Assembly: GCA_934130005.1 (NCBI GenBank)
Contig: CAKOXD010000012.1
Location: 1 to 20,637, forward strand
Reading direction: 5' to 3'
Origin: an uncultured Bacilli bacterium
GTDB lineage: Bacteria > Bacillota_I > Bacilli_A > RF39 > UBA660
Length of the DNA: 20,637 nucleotides
The notes under the pieces are model-generated. The model was given only the letters and a program-made list of their open reading frames with translations. It had not been told where the DNA came from and searched no databases. Position numbers and translations under genes: made by a program. Positions 15,947 through 20,637 of this stretch are shown here, one piece after another (the stretch's first letter is position 1; each line of letters starts with the position of its first letter).

Positions 15947-16677
15947 ATTTTATTATTTATTTTTCTTTTATTATTACCTACTAAATATATAAGTAATAAT
16001 ATTATTATATATATAAATATTACTATTAATATTTCATATGAATTTATTTTTCTATTTTCTTTTTTTGAACAATCTATTTCAAATTCTATATCTTTATAGT
16101 TTTGTTTTTTTATATTCCATATATATTTTGTATTTTCTATTTTATCTGCATTACTATTTTTCATTTTACAAGTTGTATTTAATATAAATGTTACTTCTTC
16201 TAATAATTCATATTTATCAAAACATTTAAATTTATCTTTTGTTTTAAATGTAATTTCATCATTATTTATTTTTATATTATAGTTATAACAATTATTTAAT
16301 ATATTTGATTTTTTATATTCAAAAGCTTTAAAGTTATATGAATATCTTATACCTAATTTATCAAACGTTGATATATCATTTTTAGTATAATATTTTATAT
16401 TATTTAACCTAAGTGGCTCATATGGATTTATTTCTGTATCTTCTAATATTGGAGTTGGCCATTTTAAATCTGTTATTAGATAATTTCTTGGTGATACTTC
16501 ATACAAACTCTTATTTTTTCTATCAAATGTTTCTTTATTTTCTTCTGTTATCTCTGTAATTTCTTTTATAAAGTTTGTATTATCCATATTTACTATATAT
16601 TCTGCTTTACATCCTGTTAATATAAGTATTAAAAATATTATATAAATATATTTTAATCTATTAAATATATGTAACAT
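15943..16677 (-). CDS. membrane-tethered lipoprotein of unknown function
   Basis: The N-terminus has a lipoprotein signal (basic start, hydrophobic core, lipobox LTGC with the lipidated Cys at residue 23). A second hydrophobic segment near the C-terminus (about 213-235, ILIVIFIYIIILLLIYLVG) is followed by the basic tail NNKRKINNK. The protein would thus be held in the membrane at both ends with about 190 residues outside. The outer part contains four cysteines and looks beta-rich (NTKYIWNIKKQNYKDIEFEI near its end). I do not recognise the family. It overlaps the SpoIID/CHAP gene by 25 bases, implying co-translation. The nearest G-rich site (GGGGA) is about 11 bases before the ATG, longer than ideal. 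Confidence 0.6.
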   Translation of the reverse strand: MLHIFNRLKYIYIIFLILILTGCKAEYIVNMDNTNFIKEITEITEENKETFDRKNKSLYEVSPRNYLITDLKWPTPILEDTEINPYEPLRLNNIKYYTKNDISTFDKLGIRYSYNFKAFEYKKSNILNNCYNYNIKINNDEITFKTKDKFKCFDKYELLEEVTFILNTTCKMKNSNADKIENTKYIWNIKKQNYKDIEFEIDCSKKENRKINSYEILIVIFIYIIILLLIYLVGNNKRKINNKI

Positions 16678-17924
16678 TTAAATTCATATCCCCATCTGTT
16701 TTTGATTTTATCTAAACTTATATTATTAGTTCTTTTAAAGCATCCTGAATTATTTTTTTCACAATTATATTTTCTATCATTTTGATTTGTATTTTTATTA
16801 TAGAATTTGCCATTAGGATTTAAGTATTCATATGACATTTGAATTCCATAATATCCTAGTCCTATATATGCTTCTGTTATATCTATGGTATTATCTTCAT
16901 GAATATTTTCTACGATTGCTAAATGTTTATCATAACTTATTATTGCTCCTTTCTTAGGTTTTGTATAATCGTATGATTTTTTAAAGTTTGTTATATTACA
17001 ATATTCATTCGAATTTAAATATTTTAATTTTTCTTCATTTAATATTTCATTTGCTCTTGATGTTGCATACCAAGCTGAATCTCCTTCTAAACTATTAGCT
17101 ACATCATCTTTATAATAAAATTTATTTTTTCTAGATGGTCTTTCTTCTCTTGTTAAGAAATTTTCACTATCTAATTTTAATCCTTGTATTTCTGGTTTTA
17201 TAGTTGTACTTATTTTTACTCCATCAGCATAAAAATATTTAAGAATTTCTTTATAATTGTAGCCTATACTTGCTAAATATTTTGCACCGTATTGACTTAA
17301 CCCATATCCATGTCCTCCAGCTAAATCATTATAATAACTTATAGGAACTTTTATTTTATGTGTTTTAGGTTTTGTATTATTATTTCCAGGCTTATAATAT
17401 GTACTATAACAGAACTTATTATCACAATAAAAGTTACCTCCTTTATAAAATGAATCATATTCTGCCTTTACAAGTTTTCCATCTAATGTAAGTATTTCTC
17501 CTTTTGTACTTTTTACTGCTTCTTTTATTTTTTTAGATACTATATTTGGATTATCCATTACTTGATTTGCTTCACTATTCATAATTGTATATTTACAATT
17601 ATTTGTAACATATAAAGTATACGTTCTAATGATTACAGACATTGCTTTAAATGTTTCATAATCATCTAATATATGTGTTTCACCTGATACTACAGATGCA
17701 ACATATGTTTCTAAATCATAACTCCCTATATATTTTCCATCTTGATTTACTACTTTTACTTTATTACAACTATATTTATTTGTATAATTATATTTATCTA
17801 ATATTTTTTGTTCTTCATTTTCATTATATTTTTCTTTATGTTCTATTTTTAAATTTATAGTTTTTAGGGGTAGTAAAATTATAAATATTAATAATAAAAT
17901 TATTAAAAAAGCTTTTATCTTCAT
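16653..17924 (-). CDS. SpoIID/LytB-domain protein with C-terminal CHAP-like domain
   Basis: An N-terminal membrane span (about residues 4-22) is followed by a SpoIID/LytB domain. It shows DLETYVASVVSGE with Glu82 at the place of the catalytic Glu of SpoIID, then FKAMSVIIRTYTLY and the conserved closing GGHGYGLSQYGAKYLASIGYNYKEILKYFY. SpoIID is a lytic transglycosylase that digests peptidoglycan, in sporulation during engulfment. The C-terminal part (about 270-375) resembles a CHAP amidase/endopeptidase: GDSAWYATSRANE, then KKGAIISYDKHLAIVENI with His334. The nucleophile position normally reading C.WYA is Ser283 (codon TCA), so this domain may be inactive or only bind. A GGTGG site precedes the ATG. 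It is probably a wall-remodelling protein; whether it acts in sporulation is inferred from dacB-spmAB downstream. Confidence 0.82.
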   Translation of the reverse strand: MKIKAFLIILLLIFIILLPLKTINLKIEHKEKYNENEEQKILDKYNYTNKYSCNKVKVVNQDGKYIGSYDLETYVASVVSGETHILDDYETFKAMSVIIRTYTLYVTNNCKYTIMNSEANQVMDNPNIVSKKIKEAVKSTKGEILTLDGKLVKAEYDSFYKGGNFYCDNKFCYSTYYKPGNNNTKPKTHKIKVPISYYNDLAGGHGYGLSQYGAKYLASIGYNYKEILKYFYADGVKISTTIKPEIQGLKLDSENFLTREERPSRKNKFYYKDDVANSLEGDSAWYATSRANEILNEEKLKYLNSNEYCNITNFKKSYDYTKPKKGAIISYDKHLAIVENIHEDNTIDITEAYIGLGYYGIQMSYEYLNPNGKFYNKNTNQNDRKYNCEKNNSGCFKRTNNISLDKIKNRWGYEFKCYIYLID

Positions 17925-17971
17925 TCTACCACCATCCTACCATATAATTATTATACAATATTATTTAAAAG

Positions 17972-17993
17972 AAAAAAAGACTTAAAGTCTTTT
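17972..17993 (-). terminator. intrinsic terminator after the NTF2-like lipoprotein gene
   Basis: AAAAGACT (17975-17982) and AGTCTTTT (17986-17993) form an 8-bp stem with a 3-base loop and a seven-T run on the minus strand. The stop codon at 17992-17994 overlaps the stem. Confidence 0.75.
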
Positions 17994-18546
17994 AATATAC
18001 ATACATTCCATGTATTTTACTTTCATCTGTATCACTTATTGTATCCATTACCCATTCATCATTTACTTTTGTTAAAGTTAAATTTAATGTATATTTAACT
18101 TTGTCTTTTGCTTCTTTTAATTTTTCAAGACGATATTTTGTAAATAAACTTACATCATATACGCCTTCTTCATTATTGAATTTTTCTGGATGTTCACTAA
18201 GGTATGTATCAGCATCTGTCATGATTTTTGAATAATCTGTAACTTCTATTTCTACTGTAACAGTCGCATTATCACCATCTATTACTTCATCTTTTATATC
18301 ATAAGTTAAATTCTTATAATGTTTTTTCATTAATTCCCTGTATTCATTTTTTTGATCTTCTGTAAAATCTGTTTGTTTATTAACAACATCATCTAATTGT
18401 TTTAATACATCATCATTAAGTGTTTGATAATTTGAAAAAAATGTTTCTACTTTTTTCTTTGGCGTATCTTGTGTAAGTTTTGTATTACTACAAGAACATC
18501 CTGTTACAGTAATAAGTGCTAATAAAAAAATTGCTAATCTTTTCAT
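17992..18546 (-). CDS. lipoprotein, DUF4878/NTF2-like
   Basis: From the chosen start, MKRLAIFLLALITVTGCSCS, this is a 184-residue lipoprotein with lipobox VTGC and lipidated Cys at residue 17. After a short linker comes KKKVETFFSNYQTLN, a helix typical of the start of DUF4878/NTF2-like lipoproteins. Further helices and strands follow, ending in YTLNLTLTKVNDEWVMDTIS, the usual final beta hairpin of such folds. These proteins sit outside the membrane and probably bind a ligand or partner; no catalytic motif is seen. The ATG at 18546 is preceded by a perfect AAGGAGG. The frame is open for 10 more codons upstream but those codons contain the ribosome binding site. It lies 50 bases after the DUF3603-like gene. 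Confidence 0.72.
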   Translation of the reverse strand: MKRLAIFLLALITVTGCSCSNTKLTQDTPKKKVETFFSNYQTLNDDVLKQLDDVVNKQTDFTEDQKNEYRELMKKHYKNLTYDIKDEVIDGDNATVTVEIEVTDYSKIMTDADTYLSEHPEKFNNEEGVYDVSLFTKYRLEKLKEAKDKVKYTLNLTLTKVNDEWVMDTISDTDESKIHGMYVY

Positions 18547-18551
18547 GTTTT

Positions 18552-18559
18552 TCCTCCTT
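18552..18559 (-). promoter_or_regulatory. ribosome binding site deciding the lipoprotein start
   Basis: AAGGAGGA on the minus strand ends 5 bases before the ATG at 18546. It is a full match to the anti-Shine-Dalgarno sequence and rejects the longer start at 18576. Confidence 0.8.
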
Positions 18560-18596
18560 GTTAGTATTATTGGCAATTTTATATTTTTTATTCATT

Positions 18597-19220
18597 TTAT
18601 TTTTTTACTTCTATTAATTTAAAGAAGTTATATATTTTTTCATTTAATATATAATTATCTATACTATTTAACTCTAATAGTATTTTTTCTTTATTTTCTT
18701 CTTTCTTATTAAAACATTCATAATATAAATATTTAAGTTTTTCATCTTGATTTTTATTTCTTTCTAATTCTTTTTTTACAAATTTTTCTATTTCATTTTG
18801 TCTTCTTGTTTTCAATTCTTTGTTTTCTTCTTTACTTATTACATTGTATTCTATGTTTTCTATATTCAAACTTTCTACTTCTTCTAAAACATCTAATTCT
18901 TCATCTATTAATAGAGAGCTTTTTTTGATTTTTTTATCTTGTTTTAATATTGCTATTACTTTTTTGCCATCACTTAATAGGAAAGCATATTCTATATTTT
19001 TTACATTTTTTGATGTAAATATTTCTGCTTTATTTTTTATTTGTTCTAATAATTTTAAGTCTATTTTTATTTTATTTTTTTCTATTATTATTAAATCTTC
19101 TGTTTTTATTTTTATTATCGGTATCTTTCTTATGTGAATTATATTATCACCTTTATTCCAATCATAAAAGTCATAATATTCTTCTTTAAAATTTAACATA
19201 ATATCATATATGTAATTCAT
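18597..19220 (-). CDS. DUF3603 (UPF0736, YjbA-like) family protein
   Basis: The protein starts MNYIYDIMLNFKEEYYDFYDWNKGD, followed by IHIRKIPIIKI, FLLSDGKKVIAI and a KKSSLLIDEELDVLEEVE stretch. This order fits the DUF3603 / UPF0736 family represented by B. subtilis YjbA, whose function is unknown. The C-terminal third is a Lys/Glu-rich helical region of about 70 residues, perhaps a coiled coil. There is no signal peptide or membrane span, so it is cytosolic. The ATG is preceded by AAGGAG at 19232-19227. It overlaps the small membrane protein gene upstream by 17 bases, so the two are almost surely co-transcribed. The family assignment is from remembered motifs. Confidence 0.65.
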   Translation of the reverse strand: MNYIYDIMLNFKEEYYDFYDWNKGDNIIHIRKIPIIKIKTEDLIIIEKNKIKIDLKLLEQIKNKAEIFTSKNVKNIEYAFLLSDGKKVIAILKQDKKIKKSSLLIDEELDVLEEVESLNIENIEYNVISKEENKELKTRRQNEIEKFVKKELERNKNQDEKLKYLYYECFNKKEENKEKILLELNSIDNYILNEKIYNFFKLIEVKK

Positions 19221-19428
19221 ATTTTTCTCCTTCGTCTAAATTTATTGAAATAAAAATTAAAATTAATCCAATTGGTGCATATAAACATTCTATTCTTCTA
19301 ATAATAAAATTAACATAATATAAAAAATTATACCCTATTGTAAGTAAATTTAAATAACTTATTATAAATACAAAACCTATTATTGATAATCCAAATCCTA
19401 ATAAAAATAAAAATATTTTTTGATACAT
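19204..19428 (-). CDS. small membrane protein, 74 aa
   Basis: This small protein has two hydrophobic segments, about residues 5-30 (FLFLLGFGLSIIGFVFIISY) and 49-62 (LYAPIGLILIFISI). They are joined by a short loop with YNFLYYVNFIIRRIECLY and followed by the acidic tail NLDEGEKYELHI. It has no known domain. The start has AGGTGG at 19439-19434. It opens a minus-strand unit divergent from uppP and ends at a TGA, the only TGA stop in the window, inside the next gene. The intergenic space to uppP is only 82 bases. I see no certain promoter for this direction. Function unknown. Confidence 0.65.
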   Translation of the reverse strand: MYQKIFLFLLGFGLSIIGFVFIISYLNLLTIGYNFLYYVNFIIRRIECLYAPIGLILIFISINLDEGEKYELHI

Positions 19429-19488
19429 TTATACCACCTACTTAATAATATTTATTATTTTTATATTTATTAAATTATTTTTTTAGTG

Positions 19489-19494
19489 TATAAT
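19489..19494 (+). promoter_or_regulatory. possible -10 element of uppP
   Basis: A perfect TATAAT lies 16 bases before the uppP start. No good -35 is seen upstream, and the expected transcription start (near 19501) would fall in the ribosome binding site AAGGTGAT (19500-19507 region). The leader would be very short, so the true promoter may lie elsewhere. Confidence 0.3.
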
Positions 19495-19510
19495 GTATTA
19501 AGGTGATTTT

Positions 19511-20326
19511 ATGATAGATTTAATTATTTTTATATTTCTAGGATTTGTTCAAGGTATAACAGAACCAATTCCTGTTTCTTCAAGTGGACATTTACTTATA
19601 TTTCAAAAATTAGTTGGTGGTATTGATAAAATTGATTATGGTTTATTAGCAACTATAACTAACTTTGGTAGTTTTTTAGCTATTTGTTTAATATTTAAAG
19701 ATGAAATATTTAATTTATTTAAATCATTCTTTGGTTATATAAAAACAAAAGATAAAAAATATTATCCAGATTATAAATACTCTTGGTATATAGTGCTTGC
19801 AACTATACCTGCTGGTATTATGGGTCTTATTGTTACTAAATTAGGTATATTTGATGCTTTAGAAGAAAATGTTAAATTTGTTGGTGTAACTTTATTAATA
19901 ACAGGATTTTTCTTATTCTTGATTAAAGATTTTAAAGGTAAAAAAGAAAAAAAGAATATTACACTTAAAGATGCTATAGTCATTGGTTTATTCCAAGTGG
20001 TTGCACTTTTACCTGGTATTAGTAGAAGTGGTTCTACTATAGTAGGTGGTATGTTTAGAGGATTAAAAAGAGAAACTGCATTTAATTTTTCATTTCTTTT
20101 ATATATTCCTATTAGTGTAGCAACAACTTTATTAGGTTTTAAAGATTTAATAGATGCAAATTTGAGTTTAAATACTATTATGTTATATTTAGTTAGTATG
20201 ATTGTAGCATTTATATTCACTTATATAGGTACTAAATGGTTTAAAAATTTAGTTAAAGAAGGTAAGTTAATTTACTTTGTATTCTATTGTTTAATAGTTG
20301 GTACTTTAGTAATTATATTCTTATAA
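19511..20326 (+). CDS. uppP: undecaprenyl-diphosphatase UppP (BacA)
   Basis: UppP dephosphorylates undecaprenyl pyrophosphate at the membrane, recycling the lipid carrier for peptidoglycan and other wall polymers; extra copies confer bacitracin resistance. The 271-residue protein is a multi-span membrane protein with both family signatures: GFVQGITEPIPVSSSGHL at residues 11-28 (Glu18, His27) and LPGISRSGSTI around Arg172. Gln14 stands where E. coli has Glu17, as is common in Firmicutes versions. The length is normal. AAGGTGAT precedes the ATG. It is a single-gene plus-strand unit, divergent from the small membrane protein and followed by a terminator. Confidence 0.96.
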   Translation: MIDLIIFIFLGFVQGITEPIPVSSSGHLLIFQKLVGGIDKIDYGLLATITNFGSFLAICLIFKDEIFNLFKSFFGYIKTKDKKYYPDYKYSWYIVLATIPAGIMGLIVTKLGIFDALEENVKFVGVTLLITGFFLFLIKDFKGKKEKKNITLKDAIVIGLFQVVALLPGISRSGSTIVGGMFRGLKRETAFNFSFLLYIPISVATTLLGFKDLIDANLSLNTIMLYLVSMIVAFIFTYIGTKWFKNLVKEGKLIYFVFYCLIVGTLVIIFL

Positions 20327-20329
20327 TAA

Positions 20330-20364
20330 AAAAGGTTGAGAAATATCTCAATCTTTTATTTTTT
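20330..20364. terminator. terminator after uppP, usable in both directions
   Basis: AAAAGGTTGAGA (20330-20341), loop AATA and TCTCAATCTTTT (20346-20357) form a 12-bp stem with one G-T pair, followed by a T run to 20364. A matching A run on the left side lets it also terminate the converging minus-strand gene. Confidence 0.8.
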
Positions 20365-20399
20365 AAGTTATTTTTAGTTTTTATGAAACAAGAAATAAA

Positions 20400-20637
20400 T
20401 TATTCCTTTATTTTATTAATTTCTTCTTTTGAAAGTCCAGTTGCTAAAGATATATTATCAATAGTTAAATTTTGTTTCAAGAGATTTCTTGCTATTTCTA
20501 ATTGTTTATCATGCTCTTGTTCTTTTAATTGTTCTCTTAATTGTTCTCTTAATTGTTCTCTTAACTTTTCTTCTTTTTCTTTAAATTCCAATATCATTTC
20601 ATCATATTCACTTTTTAACTCTAAGTCTCTTTTACTA
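20400..20637 (-). CDS. C-terminal part of a probable Rpn family nuclease (PD-(D/E)XK, transposase_31-like)
   Basis: The frame is open from the right window edge to a TAA at 20400-20402. The 78 visible codons include an internal ATG at 20597 that is probably not the start. The sequence has a Glu/Leu/Arg-rich coiled-coil made of repeated REQL units. It ends with EIARNLLKQNLTIDNISLATGLSKEEINKIKE, shown here in two pieces: EIARNLLKQNLT and IDNISLATGLSKEEINKI. This is the typical tail of Rpn (recombination-promoting nuclease) proteins, which are often phase-variable or horizontally spread. The nuclease core is outside the window, so this rests on the tail alone. It converges on uppP across a shared terminator. 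Confidence 0.6.
   Translation of the reverse strand, partial: SKRDLELKSEYDEMILEFKEKEEKLREQLREQLREQLKEQEHDKQLEIARNLLKQNLTIDNISLATGLSKEEINKIKE
20525..20560 (-). repeat. 12-bp tandem repeat in the Rpn-like gene
   Basis: Three perfect head-to-tail copies of TTAATTGTTCTC (20525-20536, 20537-20548, 20549-20560) are flanked by partial or degenerate copies. Each unit adds four residues of the coiled coil, so copy changes keep the frame. Confidence 0.85.

Noticed and set aside
18547..18576. Longer start for the NTF2-like lipoprotein
   Set aside because: The added codons contain the AAGGAGG site and would spoil the lipoprotein signal peptide.
19771..20220. Minus-strand reading frame of 149 codons opposite uppP
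   Set aside because: uppP carries both family signatures on the plus strand, so this is an antisense shadow.
1..20637. Alternative genetic code (TGA as Trp), suggested by the extreme AT content
   Set aside because: Recognised genes use TGG for Trp and have no internal TGA, and one gene ends with TGA at 19204-19206.

Overview
The window looks like chromosomal DNA from a very AT-rich, low-GC Firmicutes bacterium, probably an uncultured gut-type member of Bacilli or Clostridia. The evidence is strong Shine-Dalgarno sites, the Der and EngB GTPases, a dacB-spmA-spmB sporulation cluster, a SpoIID-type protein, lipobox lipoproteins and A/T-dominated codons. Stops are TAA, TAG and one TGA, and tryptophan is TGG throughout, so the genetic code is standard. 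I see no tRNA, rRNA, CRISPR array or insertion sequence. No gene-free stretch exceeds 300 bases.

Left part (1-7404): two small minus-strand genes of unknown function, one cut by the window edge, diverge from a two-gene plus-strand operon. That operon encodes large, tandem, paralogous leucine-rich-repeat (LRR) proteins of 1231 and 997 residues. Neither has an export signal. Both end in the same Cys/His-rich domain, which I cannot assign to a named family. A 150-bp stretch coding for the core of this domain is nearly identical at DNA level in the two genes although the flanks are diverged. The operon ends at a perfect bidirectional hairpin shared with the converging gene.

Central and right part (7398-19428): a long minus-strand run of short transcription units separated by intrinsic terminators. 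In transcription order these are: small membrane protein, DUF3603-like protein and a lipoprotein; SpoIID plus CHAP-like protein and a membrane-tethered lipoprotein; dacB-spmA-spmB (spore cortex maturation); a repeat-containing membrane protein and a phosphodiester glycosidase-like protein; a VirB2/TrbC-like membrane protein and EngB; an unknown protein and Der; and a 238-residue unknown protein. Many products act at the cell envelope or on ribosome assembly. Within units, genes overlap or nearly touch.

Right edge: plus-strand uppP (undecaprenyl-diphosphatase) faces a partial minus-strand gene that looks like the tail of an Rpn-family nuclease, with a bidirectional terminator between them.

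The points most worth following are the paired LRR/Cys-rich proteins and their apparent gene conversion, an spmB reading frame that seems to need an AUA start, a CHAP-like domain with Ser at the catalytic Cys position, and the repeated placement of stop codons inside terminator hairpins.
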